Positions 8,451-17,273 are shown, counted from the stretch's first letter. The stretch: DNA of 60,239 nt from an uncultured Eubacteriales bacterium (GCA_934445015.1 CAKSDJ010000004.1:1-60239), one strand, 5' to 3'. The notes: generated by a model from the sequence alone, not told the origin. Translations and numbers: made by a program.

Positions 8451-9014
8451 TCAACACACATCAGTTTCATTATTACTGTTTAGTTCTGCACCGTAACGGC
8501 AGAGCAGTGATATAACTATAAACATAATGCCTAAGGCAAGGTTTGCAGAATTATCAATATACATATCGGCAGCCGCAATTTTTTCAACATTCATAAATCC
8601 GGCAATTACCCCTTCAACAATGCCTCCCAGCACTGCACAACCGGTAGGTACGGCAAGTGCCAGAATACCCAGCCGCATAAGTTCTTTTGCACCTGAAAAA
8701 GTAAACGGCGTACCTGCACTCAACTCGTTTTTAAAACAGATTTCGGCAAATTTTGAAAGCACCGCCTCACCTGCACAAACAACCGCCCAACCTGAAAGCA
8801 TTGCAGTGATACTTTTTGTGTTATATCCAAGGTCATTCGATATCAGTCCGTGCAGAGTAATCCCTCCGATTTTGATTAAACCACCGTTGCCTAAACCGAG
8901 GCTCAGAATTCCTGCAGCGCAGCCGCAAAATCCGATTACCGAAAATATAAAAGCGATTTGGCTGAGTACATTCGCGGTTTTAAAAAATGTTTGAATTGTT
9001 TTAAGTGATTTCAT
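8451..9014 (-). CDS. DUF2975-like integral membrane protein
   Basis: 187 residues with four hydrophobic segments (about 15-40, 65-90, 110-135 and 155-172). The loop FKNELSAGTPFTFSGAKEL followed by LGI between helices two and three is the conserved feature of DUF2975-type membrane proteins, which often accompany small HTH regulators. Family assignment is from memory of this motif and is moderate. Ribosome site AGGGGTG before the ATG at 9014. It is downstream of a frameshifted small gene and a winged-helix regulator in one operon. Confidence 0.7.
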   Translation of the reverse strand: MKSLKTIQTFFKTANVLSQIAFIFSVIGFCGCAAGILSLGLGNGGLIKIGGITLHGLISNDLGYNTKSITAMLSGWAVVCAGEAVLSKFAEICFKNELSAGTPFTFSGAKELMRLGILALAVPTGCAVLGGIVEGVIAGFMNVEKIAAADMYIDNSANLALGIMFIVISLLCRYGAELNSNNETDVC

Positions 9015-9029
9015 AATAACACCCCTAAT

Positions 9030-9252
9030 CTAAAATTTTAATTTAACACTGATTTTTGTAAAAGACACCGTCTGTGCCTTTATTGAAATCTTGCCGACTT
9101 CGTAACCGTATCCGGACAGTTCTTTTTTATAATTTAAAAAAGAATGGTCAAGCGGTACACCGGCAATTTTTTTCAACCTCACCAAAAATCAGCACAAGTT
9201 GCTGTTTGCCGCTTTTTTGTATGTAATTCCAAAGCGCATCGTATTTGCTCAT
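9030..9252 (-). pseudogene. Frameshifted small conserved protein (homopolymer frameshift)
   Basis: From an ATG at 9252 (GGGGTGGGG upstream) the minus strand reads MSKYDALWNYIQKSGKQQL... but hits a stop after about 34 codons. Dropping one base in the seven-T tract at 9167-9173 (A7 in the mRNA sense) restores a frame through IAGVPLDHSFLNYKKE and GYEVGKISIKAQ to a TAG at 9030, total 73 codons. The resulting sequence resembles a small conserved clostridial protein of unknown function; the family name is not certain. Span is 223 bases, one more than a multiple of three. It may be a genuine pseudogene, a sequencing error, or a slippage site. Confidence 0.75.
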
Positions 9253-9298
9253 AACCCCACCCCATATAAACTGCGACATAATAAATACATTTTACACC

Positions 9299-9817
9299 TT
9301 ATATTGCCTGTTCATTGTCAGGAGAAGAAATAAGCGTAACACGCCTTGTTTTACTGCCTTTGCACACCTTTACGTTCATATATTTCAGTGCAATTTCATT
9401 GATTTCAGTAAGAAAATCTTTAAACTCATCATCGGTTAATGTAAGAGTACACATTGAAAGCATTAACATATCTTTTTTAGGTGCGGCATCGCCGCTTGCA
9501 AAATATTTTGCAAATGAGGCACAAATGCCAAGCAACGCCGACTGCACAACAGCACCGTTGGCGTCATTTGTGTCGTCAATTTCCAATGCGCCTTTGTTCA
9601 AACTGTATATACTCTCAACCGTTCCGCGAATTCTGTTTTCGCCTACTACCGTAATCACTGAATTATCACTGAGAATTTTTATATGGCGATAAAGACTTGC
9701 GCTTGAAATATCAGGCAAAAATTTTTTGATTTCTTTAACAGTGACCTTGTCATTGACCAAAAAACACTGCAAAATTCTCTGCCTTACAGAATTCATTAAA
9801 ATTTCGGTAATTTCCAT
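9299..9817 (-). CDS. Winged-helix (ArsR-like) transcriptional regulator
   Basis: 172 residues. The first ~75 form a winged helix: NSVRQRILQCFL (helix 1), VTVKEIKKFLP (helix 2), SSASLYRHIKILSDNSVI (recognition helix and following strand), then a wing with GENRIRGTVESIY. The rest is a helical C-terminal domain with no recognised ligand motif. First gene of the operon running to 6891. Its promoter spacer carries a perfect palindrome, which strongly suggests autorepression. No Cys metal site typical of metal-sensing ArsR proteins is seen in the DNA-binding part; two to three Cys occur later (near 110-155). Confidence 0.8.
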   Translation of the reverse strand: MEITEILMNSVRQRILQCFLVNDKVTVKEIKKFLPDISSASLYRHIKILSDNSVITVVGENRIRGTVESIYSLNKGALEIDDTNDANGAVVQSALLGICASFAKYFASGDAAPKKDMLMLSMCTLTLTDDEFKDFLTEINEIALKYMNVKVCKGSKTRRVTLISSPDNEQAI

Positions 9818-9853
9818 TTTACATCACCGTTCTCACAAACATTCTCTGTTTAT

Positions 9854-9881
9854 ATTATATTCTCAAAAATGAGAATATCAA
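9854..9881 (-). promoter_or_regulatory. Sigma-A promoter with embedded palindromic operator
   Basis: Minus strand: TTGATA (9881-9876), 16-base spacer, TATAAT (9859-9854). The region 9857-9878 is a perfect inverted repeat, ATATTCTCA-AAAA-TGAGAATAT, filling the spacer and touching both boxes. A dimeric repressor bound here would block polymerase; the first gene downstream is a winged-helix regulator. Confidence 0.8.
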
Positions 9882-9914
9882 TACCTTTTTATTTTTTTAT
9901 AAAAATATAAAACA

Positions 9915-9953
9915 AAAATCGTGCAAACGGCTGACCGTTGACACGATTTTTAT
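9915..9953 (-). terminator. Terminator after the GH95 gene
   Basis: Arms AAAATCGTG (9915-9923) and CACGATTTT (9942-9950) with an inner AAACGG/CCGTT pairing; T-rich on the minus side. Lies between the GH95 stop and the next operon's promoter. Confidence 0.75.
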
Positions 9954-9993
9954 TACATTTTCTATTTTATTTATCTCTTTGATTAAACAAAAA

Positions 9994-12609
9994 TTATCGG
10001 GTACTGTTTACGATAAGTCGTAATTTATAACGTTCCTCTTCTAATTTGCTCGCCGGATGGAGCGTTGTAACAGCACCGCACAAAGACGGGTCAAAGTTAT
10101 TATCTGTGCAGGCGACAATTTTATAGGTAAGCCGCGCCTTGTTTGAAATTGTATATTTGCCGTCGGTAAACCCGCATTTATCGGTGACCGCAACAAGCGT
10201 GTAATCGCTGTCATTGCCTTCTGCACGATATACGGAATAAACGGTGGCACCAACGGCTTCGCACCATCTGAGATTTACACCGTCATTTTGCCACTCTGAT
10301 GTAAGGTCTGTAACAACCGGTCTTTTTTCAACCTTTTTAAAGCCGTCAATCAAATAAACAGTGTCTTTATTTGTCTCAAACGAGATAAAATCTTTATCAC
10401 GCTTAACAGTTACAAGTCTACCTGTGCCTTTTTCGGTAACATTAACGTCGGATATTCCGTCGCATTTTAACACAAGTTTTTCACCCGAACCCGATTCGAT
10501 TTCACAATGTTTTACTTGTCCGCCGCAATACTCGCAGGATACAGTAAAATTGCCGCGCGCCTTTAAACCCTTAAATGAAATATTTTTCCACTCATCTGGA
10601 ATCGCCGGCAAAAGCGCAACCCAACCCTCATGGCTTTGGAGCAACATTTCGGTCATACCTGCGGTTGCACCGAAGTTTCCGTCTATCTGAAACGGCGGAT
10701 GCACATCCCATAAATTGGGGTATGTACGCTCTCGCAGCAGAGTTTGCAACAGCAAATATGCGTGGTTGCCGTCGCCTATTCGGCTCCAGGCACAAAAACG
10801 ATGCGCCAGCGCCCAACCTGTTGACTTATCGCCCCTGTATTCAAGCGTGAGTTTTGCCGCGTCAAGCCATGCAGGCGTAGCGTGGGTAACACCGCTGCCC
10901 GGCGTTACCGCTACCAGCTGTGATATATGCCTGTGCTGTGCCTCGCCTATCTCACCGTAAAAATGCTCTTCATCATACTCTTTTATCTGACCGCTGTAAC
11001 CTATCTGAACAGGTCCGTATGTATTTAACTGTTCCCTTTCAAGTTCGGTGGTTTTATCACTGACACCGAGTATTTCGGCACACTTCAGATCATCGCGAGC
11101 GTTTTCATATATGAACTGTTGGTCAAAAGCGCAACCCACCGTATGATAATACTGCTGCTTTTTATGCTGCATCACCCAATCACCTGACAATATCTGTTCG
11201 GGTGAAGATGAAAAACTGCATAAATATCTGCCGTCGTAATTTTTTACGCTTTTGGTCAAAAATTTTGCCATACCGTGAATACACGGATATGAATATTCTT
11301 TAAGTACGCTTTCATCGCGTGTAAAATCGTAATAATCCCAAAACATTTTTGAGGTCATTCCGCCGGTACCGGGTCCGGAATGTGTATTGGGGCTCATCCC
11401 CTCCACCTGATACATCCAGCCGCCTGTGCCGATTATCCAACCGCATTCTCCGTCGCCTTCAACATAGTTTTCGGGGTTGGTCTGTTTTATCCAGTTTGAT
11501 GCACTTACCTGTGCCTGTTTTACATAGTTTTTCCAATAGTCGGCGTATGCAGAAAAAGTTTCTGCAAGGTTTGTATTAAATGCCGGCCAATAGTTCATTT
11601 GCACGTTTATATTATGCCAAAATCCGCACGACCACGGTGATTTATCGTGAACTGTCCAAACACCCTGCAAAGATGCCGGCGGTGTACCTTTTCGGGAGCT
11701 TGAAACAAGCAAATGTCTGCCGTATGCGTAATATAATTCCTCAAGGTAAGGCTCGCTGTTGCCCTCTTTATAAGAATCAAGCAATTCATCTGTGGATCTG
11801 CCGTCATCTGTTCCGCCGAGATCAAGTTCTACCCTATTTATAAGTTCGGTATAGTCGGATACGTGGTGTTCATATAATTTATCCCATCCGAGTTTGACCG
11901 CATTGTTCAAACAATTTACAACCGCATTGTGCGGATCCTCACCGAGTGCTTTGTGGCAGCCGTTCATAAATACTTCTGGACATAGTTTATATGAGGTGTC
12001 AAGGGTATATAAAAGTATCGCTTCGGATGCGTCGCTTATACTGAGTATATTGTTTTCAAAATTTAACTTGCCGTCAGTAATAACGGCAAGCCGCGCCTCA
12101 TAAATAAGTTCGCGCAAAGGCAGTGTGCCGCGCATAACAAGCACGCCGTTATCCACACTTATCTCACCGGTTCTGCCGCCTTGTTCAACAGGGCGCTCGT
12201 TAAGATACGGAATCAAAAGGCTTACGTTAAAATCTACAGTTCCGCCGTTGGCACAAATTTTATATGCAAAAACTTTATCAGGATAACTTGCAAACACCTC
12301 ACGGTTTATTTTAACGCCGTTAGACTCGTATTTTGAGTATGCGACACCTGTATTAAGACAAAGACCCCGCACATAGTTATTAACGTCTGTATTTTTAAAA
12401 TCTATTAAGATTTCGCCGAAATTAGTTACACCGCCGTTAGAAAAATCATTTGCAAACGTATTTGTAGTAAACTGTATCCTTTCACGCTTGTAACCGCCGA
12501 AAACGCTTGCACCGAAATAGCCGTTTCCTATCGGCAGTGAATATTTTTCCCATCCGTCATTTGTAAGTTCAGCAGGCGAAAAATATCTCATCAATAATTT
12601 TTTACTCAT
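9994..12609 (-). CDS. GH95 family glycoside hydrolase (alpha-L-fucosidase/galactosidase type), cytoplasmic
   Basis: 871 residues, the size expected for glycoside hydrolase family 95, which removes terminal alpha-1,2-L-fucose or alpha-L-galactose by inversion. N-terminal beta-sandwich begins with W..YSLPIGNGYFGASVFGG; the (alpha/alpha)6 domain has HNINVQMNYWPAFNTNLAE, where the two Asn match catalytic residues known from the Bifidobacterium enzyme, and QIDGNFG, whose Asp matches the catalytic base. The C-terminus after ~760 looks like a fibronectin III-type module (VTDLTSEWQNDGVNLRW...VYRAEG). No signal peptide, so substrates are probably imported oligosaccharides. Ribosome site AAGGGCGG. fucI lies 6 kb away, consistent with fucose use, though no fuculokinase or aldolase is present. 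Confidence 0.88.
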   Translation of the reverse strand: MSKKLLMRYFSPAELTNDGWEKYSLPIGNGYFGASVFGGYKRERIQFTTNTFANDFSNGGVTNFGEILIDFKNTDVNNYVRGLCLNTGVAYSKYESNGVKINREVFASYPDKVFAYKICANGGTVDFNVSLLIPYLNERPVEQGGRTGEISVDNGVLVMRGTLPLRELIYEARLAVITDGKLNFENNILSISDASEAILLYTLDTSYKLCPEVFMNGCHKALGEDPHNAVVNCLNNAVKLGWDKLYEHHVSDYTELINRVELDLGGTDDGRSTDELLDSYKEGNSEPYLEELYYAYGRHLLVSSSRKGTPPASLQGVWTVHDKSPWSCGFWHNINVQMNYWPAFNTNLAETFSAYADYWKNYVKQAQVSASNWIKQTNPENYVEGDGECGWIIGTGGWMYQVEGMSPNTHSGPGTGGMTSKMFWDYYDFTRDESVLKEYSYPCIHGMAKFLTKSVKNYDGRYLCSFSSSPEQILSGDWVMQHKKQQYYHTVGCAFDQQFIYENARDDLKCAEILGVSDKTTELEREQLNTYGPVQIGYSGQIKEYDEEHFYGEIGEAQHRHISQLVAVTPGSGVTHATPAWLDAAKLTLEYRGDKSTGWALAHRFCAWSRIGDGNHAYLLLQTLLRERTYPNLWDVHPPFQIDGNFGATAGMTEMLLQSHEGWVALLPAIPDEWKNISFKGLKARGNFTVSCEYCGGQVKHCEIESGSGEKLVLKCDGISDVNVTEKGTGRLVTVKRDKDFISFETNKDTVYLIDGFKKVEKRPVVTDLTSEWQNDGVNLRWCEAVGATVYSVYRAEGNDSDYTLVAVTDKCGFTDGKYTISNKARLTYKIVACTDNNFDPSLCGAVTTLHPASKLEEERYKLRLIVNSTR

Positions 12610-12644
12610 ATGTTTACCGCCCTTATATGCACAATTTTAAGTTA

Positions 12645-12673
12645 ATTATATATAAGCGTATAAAACTTTTCAA
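12645..12673 (-). promoter_or_regulatory. Promoter of the GH95 gene
   Basis: Minus strand: TTGAAA (12673-12668), 17-base spacer, TATAAT (12650-12645), about 35 bases before the ATG. Confidence 0.75.
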
Positions 12674-12680
12674 TAAAAAA

Positions 12681-12709
12681 AGAAGAAACTTTTTTAAAAA
12701 GTTTCTTCT
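12681..12709 (-). terminator. Terminator of the small secreted protein gene
   Basis: Perfect arms AGAAGAAACTTTTT / AAAAAGTTTCTTCT with almost no loop beyond the A/T centre; T-run on the minus strand. Confidence 0.8.
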
Positions 12710-12734
12710 CAGTCAGTTAGATTAAATTATAAAG

Positions 12735-13325
12735 TTATTTTGAATAAACTTTCTTTACACCGAAAGCCATCGCCGCAAATGCAAGCATAACAACCGCAGC
12801 GTAAACAATTGTCATATCGCTTGTTTTAGGAGCGGAAGCCGAAGAATCTGCACTGCTGTCAACAAGCGGATCGGTTATAACACTGCCGTAGTTAGCACAA
12901 ACTATAACAGAATTTTTAAGTTTAACGGTCATTTCTTTTTGATCAAGACCGCCTTTTATTATTTCATAATCGGTGCCCTGAACAGCCTCAACCACCTTAG
13001 TTGTTGCGGCAAGATTTAATGCGGCATTCAAAGTGATAACTCCCGAACTAACCGGAGCCGAAACACCTTCTACCGAAGAAACAACTTTGTAAACGCTCCA
13101 ATTTTTAAATGCTTCGTTTTGTTTGTCATCTGCTTTAACAGTCAATGTTTTATCAACATCAACAGTGTACTCAACATCAGACTTACCTGTAAAATCAACA
13201 TAATCCGCTTTTCTGATCTTTATCGTAATTTTGCCGGTAGCGGTCGGACTTTCTGCCGCAAACGCCGTTACAGAAAGACAAAATACCATAATAACGCTGA
13301 GAAGCAATGCTATTATCTTTTTCAT
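12735..13325 (-). CDS. Secreted protein with C-terminal membrane/sorting-like tail
   Basis: 196 residues. Signal peptide at 1-23 (MKKIIALLLSVIMVFCLSV, cleavage after AFA), a soluble domain of ~130 residues rich in Thr/Val/Asp, then a Ser/Ala linker and the tail APKTSDM, a hydrophobic helix of ~20 residues and KKVYSK. This resembles a cell-wall sorting signal in which PKTS replaces the usual LPxTG; it could equally be a simple membrane anchor. No sortase is encoded in the window. Monocistronic, with its own promoter and terminator. I do not recognise the central domain. Confidence 0.75.
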   Translation of the reverse strand: MKKIIALLLSVIMVFCLSVTAFAAESPTATGKITIKIRKADYVDFTGKSDVEYTVDVDKTLTVKADDKQNEAFKNWSVYKVVSSVEGVSAPVSSGVITLNAALNLAATTKVVEAVQGTDYEIIKGGLDQKEMTVKLKNSVIVCANYGSVITDPLVDSSADSSASAPKTSDMTIVYAAVVMLAFAAMAFGVKKVYSK

Positions 13326-13368
13326 TTTTTCAAACCTCCGTAAGAAAGTATTAAATTACACATTAAGT

Positions 13369-13397
13369 ATTATAAACGATAACTTTCAAAAAGTAAA
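13369..13397 (-). promoter_or_regulatory. Promoter of the small secreted protein
   Basis: Minus strand: TTTACT (13397-13392), 17-base spacer, TATAAT (13374-13369). Confidence 0.65.
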
Positions 13398-13425
13398 TAG
13401 TTTTTTTAAATTTTTTTGATTTTTC

Positions 13426-13454
13426 TTGATACCTCAGGCATTTTGTGGTAAACT
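13426..13454 (+). promoter_or_regulatory. Promoter of prfC
   Basis: TTGATA (13426-13431), 17-base spacer, TAAACT (13449-13454), 30 bases upstream of the GTG/ATG region; AAGGAG precedes the start. Confidence 0.7.
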
Positions 13455-13483
13455 CTATATGATTTTATTTAAGGAGTAATATT

Positions 13484-15073
13484 GTGACTTTTAAGGAAGA
13501 AATCAGCAGACGGCGAACATTTGCCATCATATCACACCCCGACGCCGGTAAAACGACCCTTACCGAAAAATTGTTGCTTTACGGGGGTGCCATTAAAACC
13601 GCAGGTTCTGTAAAAGGCAAGGCAACCGCAAAACACGCGGTGTCCGACTGGATGGAACTCGAAAAACAGCGCGGCATTTCAATAACATCATCTGTAATGC
13701 AGTTTGAGTATGAGAGTTACTGCATAAATATTCTTGATACGCCCGGTCACCAGGACTTTTCCGAGGATACCTACCGCACACTTATGGCTGCAGACAGCGT
13801 TGTAATGGTAATTGACGCGGCAAAAGGTATAGAACCGCAAACCCGAAAGCTTTTTAAGGTAACCGCCATGCGGCACATACCTATATTTACATTTATCAAC
13901 AAACTTGACCGCGAGGCGCGCGACCCGTTTGAACTTTTAGACCAACTTGAAAAGGAATTCGGAATAGGAACCTACCCTGTTAACTGGCCGATTGGCTGCG
14001 GCGCTGATTTTAAAGGCGTGTTTGACCGTGACCGCAGGCAGATTATGACATTCAATGAATTTCACCGCGGTCAGGACCGCCTTGAAGCCATTGAATGTGA
14101 TATTACGGATACAGAGAAACTGGACGAACTGATAGGCGAATATTCGCGCCGCGATCTGGTTGATCAGATAGAACTTCTTGACGGTGCAAGTTTTGATTTT
14201 GACATTGAAAAAGTGCGCTGCGGTCAACTTACTCCTGTGTTCTTCGGTTCGGCGCTTACAAATTTCGGTGTGGAGCCGTTTCTTGAAAACTTTTTAAAAA
14301 TGACTACTTCACCCCTTGCCAGAAACACAAAAGAGGGTACCGTAGTTCCCGAAAGCGAAAATTTTTCTGCCTTTGTATTTAAAATACAGGCAAATATGAA
14401 CAAGGCGCACCGCGACCGTATGACTTTTATGAGAATATGCTCAGGCAAGTTCGAACGCGATAAAGAATATTATCATATCCAAGGCAAAAAAAGTTTAAGA
14501 CTTTCACAGCCGCAACAGCTTATGGCAGACAGCCGCCAGATTGTAAACGAGGCATACGCCGGCGACATAATAGGCGTATTTGATCCGGGTATATTTTCAA
14601 TAGGCGACACTGTGTGTGACCCTAAACACAAGGTAGAATTTGAGGGCATACCCACCTTTGCGCCAGAGCACTTTGCGGTTATAGAACACAAAGACAGCCT
14701 TAAACGCAAACAATTTGTGAAGGGCGTTGAACAAATCGCGCAAGAGGGCGCCATACAAATTTTTCATGAACCGAACACCGGTATGGAACGCGTTATTGTA
14801 GGTGTTGTAGGTGTTTTGCAATTTGAGGTGCTTGAACACCGGCTTAAAAGCGAGTACAATGTTGACGTGATACGCAGCAATATGCCGTATCAGTTTATAA
14901 GATGGATAGGCAATGAAGATATTGACGTAAGCAAATTAAATCTGACATCCGATACAAAATGGGTTCAGGATTTTAAGGGCAACGATCTGCTTATTTTCAC
15001 AAGCGAGTGGAATATCAATTGGGCATTGGGAAAAAACGAAGGCTTAATTCTTGAAGATTTCAATAAAAACTGA
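13484..15073 (+). CDS. prfC: Peptide chain release factor 3
   Basis: 529 residues, full length. RF3 is the GTPase that recycles RF1/RF2 from the ribosome after termination. G-domain motifs: ISHPDAGKTTLTEK near 17-30, the switch region with RGISITSS, DTPGHQDFSEDTYR near 85 and INKLDR near 140. The C-terminal part has the RF3-type GVVGVLQFEVLEHRLKSEY segment. The start codon is GTG at 13484 with AAGGAG upstream. Followed after 18 bases by a short-chain dehydrogenase gene on the same strand, probably co-transcribed. Confidence 0.95.
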   Translation: MTFKEEISRRRTFAIISHPDAGKTTLTEKLLLYGGAIKTAGSVKGKATAKHAVSDWMELEKQRGISITSSVMQFEYESYCINILDTPGHQDFSEDTYRTLMAADSVVMVIDAAKGIEPQTRKLFKVTAMRHIPIFTFINKLDREARDPFELLDQLEKEFGIGTYPVNWPIGCGADFKGVFDRDRRQIMTFNEFHRGQDRLEAIECDITDTEKLDELIGEYSRRDLVDQIELLDGASFDFDIEKVRCGQLTPVFFGSALTNFGVEPFLENFLKMTTSPLARNTKEGTVVPESENFSAFVFKIQANMNKAHRDRMTFMRICSGKFERDKEYYHIQGKKSLRLSQPQQLMADSRQIVNEAYAGDIIGVFDPGIFSIGDTVCDPKHKVEFEGIPTFAPEHFAVIEHKDSLKRKQFVKGVEQIAQEGAIQIFHEPNTGMERVIVGVVGVLQFEVLEHRLKSEYNVDVIRSNMPYQFIRWIGNEDIDVSKLNLTSDTKWVQDFKGNDLLIFTSEWNINWALGKNEGLILEDFNKN

Positions 15074-15091
15074 TCCGAACGGAGATTGATT

Positions 15092-15850
15092 ATGAATATT
15101 GCAGTTATAACGGGTGCAAGTTCCGGACTTGGTTTGGAATACGTAAAAGCCGTATATGAAACGCGAACCGACCTTGACGAAATCTGGATAATAGCACGCC
15201 GAAAAGACAGGCTCGAAAAAATAAGCAGTGATATAGGCAGTACCGTAATACCGCTGGCATTTGATATTACCGACAGTGACTCGGTTAAGAAGTATACCGA
15301 ACTGTTAAAGGAAAAAGGCGCCGAAGTAAAGTTGCTTATCAACAATGCCGGTTTCGGCAAACTTGGCGATTTTGATAAAATATCCGCAGAAGATAACGCC
15401 GGTATGGTCAGGCTTAATTGCGAAGCACTTACGGTTATTACATCGGTGACACTGCCGTTTATGAACAGCGGCGGTGAGATAATCAATACCTGCTCAATAG
15501 CGTCATTTGCACCGAATACGCGTATGGCGGTCTACTCATCCACAAAAGCGTATGTTATGAGCTTTTCAAGGGCACTTAACATTGAACTTAAAAATCGAAA
15601 AATCAATGTTTTGGCGGTCTGCCCCGGACCTATGGATACAGAATTTTTAGGTATTGCCAATATAAATGACGGAGTAAGCCGTACATTTGATACCCTGCCC
15701 CGTGTAAACCCTGAAATTATTGCGCGAAAATCGCTTGCAGCTTCCAAAAAGGAAAAAGCCGTTTATACAAACCGACTGTTTTACAAATTTTACCGAATCG
15801 TCGCAAAAATTCTGCCTCACTCGCTGGTTATGAAGATGTGCGGAACATAA
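15092..15850 (+). CDS. Short-chain dehydrogenase/reductase
   Basis: 252 residues. Classical SDR features: N-terminal TGASSGLGLEY nucleotide loop (residues 8-18), NNAGFGKLG near 85, catalytic Ser in SIAS near 135 and YSSTK (Tyr-Lys pair) near 150, followed by PGPMDTEF. Probably NADP(H)-dependent; substrate unknown. The ATG at 15092 is preferred, with CGGAG at 15080-15084; a TTG two codons upstream is a less likely start. Downstream of prfC and followed by a terminator. Confidence 0.9.
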   Translation: MNIAVITGASSGLGLEYVKAVYETRTDLDEIWIIARRKDRLEKISSDIGSTVIPLAFDITDSDSVKKYTELLKEKGAEVKLLINNAGFGKLGDFDKISAEDNAGMVRLNCEALTVITSVTLPFMNSGGEIINTCSIASFAPNTRMAVYSSTKAYVMSFSRALNIELKNRKINVLAVCPGPMDTEFLGIANINDGVSRTFDTLPRVNPEIIARKSLAASKKEKAVYTNRLFYKFYRIVAKILPHSLVMKMCGT

Positions 15851-15888
15851 AATGCTGTCTGTTTAAAAATTCATAAGTATGTTTTATC

Positions 15889-15927
15889 AAAACACGTTTG
15901 ATGTATTTTGCATTGAGCGTGTTTTTA
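15889..15927 (+). terminator. Terminator after prfC-SDR
   Basis: AAAACACG ... CGTGTTTTT stem with additional wobble pairing inside (TTTGATG/CATTGAG), followed by TTTTTATTG. Confidence 0.75.
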
Positions 15928-15971
15928 TTGTATTTGTGCTGATTAGGTCTCTTTTTTGACAAAATACGTTC

Positions 15972-16000
15972 TTGTTCTTTTGCGTTTTCACAATTATAAT
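15972..16000 (+). promoter_or_regulatory. Promoter of the kinase-AraC gene
   Basis: TTGTTC (15972-15977), 17-base spacer, TATAAT (15995-16000), 44 bases upstream of the ATG at 16044. Confidence 0.6.
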
Positions 16001-16043
16001 TATGTTGTGCAGAGTTATCGTGATTTACCACGGAGGTTATCGA

Positions 16044-17273
16044 ATGAAAGTTCTTGTTTTCGGATCTTGTAATATTGACTACGTTTATCGTCTGGACCAT
16101 ATTGTTGAAAAAGGCGAAACCGTAACAACCTGCAATTTTGAGATTTTTCCCGGCGGAAAGGGCCTTAATCAATCCATAGCTGCTGCAAAAGCCGGTGCAG
16201 ATGTTTATTTTGCGGGCTGCGTAGGTAAAAACAGTGAAATTTTAACCGATATATTAAGCGAAAATAATGTTGATATCTCGTTGATTGACAAAGTTGCGGA
16301 AAAAAACGGTCACGCTATTATTCAGGTAGACCGCAACGGTGAAAACTCAATATTTTTATACCCTGGTTCAAATGAAAAAATAACAAAAGAATACGTTGAT
16401 TTTGTTTTAGGGAATTTTAACAGCGGCGATTTTATTCTGTTGCAAAATGAAATCAACAACCTCGGTTACATTGTGGAAAAAGCTTTTCAAAAAGGTATGC
16501 AGATAGTTTTAAATCCTTCACCGTTTAATGAAAAGCTAAATTCAATAAATTTCAATCATATTTCATACCTTATTCTTAATGAAGTTGAGTTAAAAACGAT
16601 CTCTCAAAGCGATAACATTAAATCGGGTTTAAAATTGATCAAAAGCAGTTATCCGAATATTAAAGTTATGCTTACATTAGGTGAAAACGGATGCGTATAT
16701 ACAGATAACGAAACAAAAATATATCGGGCGGCGTTTGACGTAGACGTTATTGATACCACTGCTGCCGGCGACACATTTACAGGATACTTCGTTGCAGAAC
16801 TTACAACGAATAAGACATATGAAGAAATATTAAAATTTTCTTCAGCTGCTTCGGCGCTCTCTATATCAAAAAAAGGAGCGGCGGTGTCCATACCAGACAG
16901 AAAAGACGTTATCTCGAATATAAAAAATTTAGGAGCGCGCTCTACAAATTTCGCCCTGATTTGTCTGCAAAAAACCATTAACTGCTATATAAACCAAAAC
17001 ATTAAAACCGCCAATCTCAAAGACCTTTCGGAATTATTGGGTTACTCAACCGACTATACCGGTAAACTTGTAAAAAAATTGACCGGTAAACCTTTTTCTG
17101 AAGTGCTGCAAATCAAAAGATGCCAATCAGCAGCCGAAAAATTGTTGAATACCGATTTGAGCATTTCGCAGCGCCGGGCGCAGACAGGCTATAAGAACGA
17201 AAACTTTTTCCGAACAAAATTTAAATCTCAGTTTGGAAAAAATCCGCTTGAATACCGAAAAAATAAATTTTAA
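16044..17273 (+). CDS. PfkB/ribokinase-family sugar kinase fused to an AraC-type HTH domain
   Basis: 409 residues in one frame with two recognisable parts. Residues 1-~295 are a ribokinase-like PfkB kinase: FGSCNIDYV start, GGKGLNQS substrate loop near 40, and the C-terminal catalytic signature DTTAAGDTFTGYF near 237 with the general-base Asp. Residues ~305-409 are a two-helix-turn-helix AraC domain: DLSELLGYSTDYTGKLVKK..G.PFSEVL, then a second HTH ending GYKNENFFRTKFKSQFGKNPLEYRK. Such a fusion suggests a kinase acting as its own sugar-sensing transcription factor. Start at 16044 is set by CGGAGG upstream; a longer in-frame extension to 15972 lies over the promoter. It is 27 bases upstream of an ADP-ribosylglycohydrolase gene, so ribose or a ribose-containing compound is a plausible substrate (inference). 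Confidence 0.88.
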   Translation: MKVLVFGSCNIDYVYRLDHIVEKGETVTTCNFEIFPGGKGLNQSIAAAKAGADVYFAGCVGKNSEILTDILSENNVDISLIDKVAEKNGHAIIQVDRNGENSIFLYPGSNEKITKEYVDFVLGNFNSGDFILLQNEINNLGYIVEKAFQKGMQIVLNPSPFNEKLNSINFNHISYLILNEVELKTISQSDNIKSGLKLIKSSYPNIKVMLTLGENGCVYTDNETKIYRAAFDVDVIDTTAAGDTFTGYFVAELTTNKTYEEILKFSSAASALSISKKGAAVSIPDRKDVISNIKNLGARSTNFALICLQKTINCYINQNIKTANLKDLSELLGYSTDYTGKLVKKLTGKPFSEVLQIKRCQSAAEKLLNTDLSISQRRAQTGYKNENFFRTKFKSQFGKNPLEYRKNKF

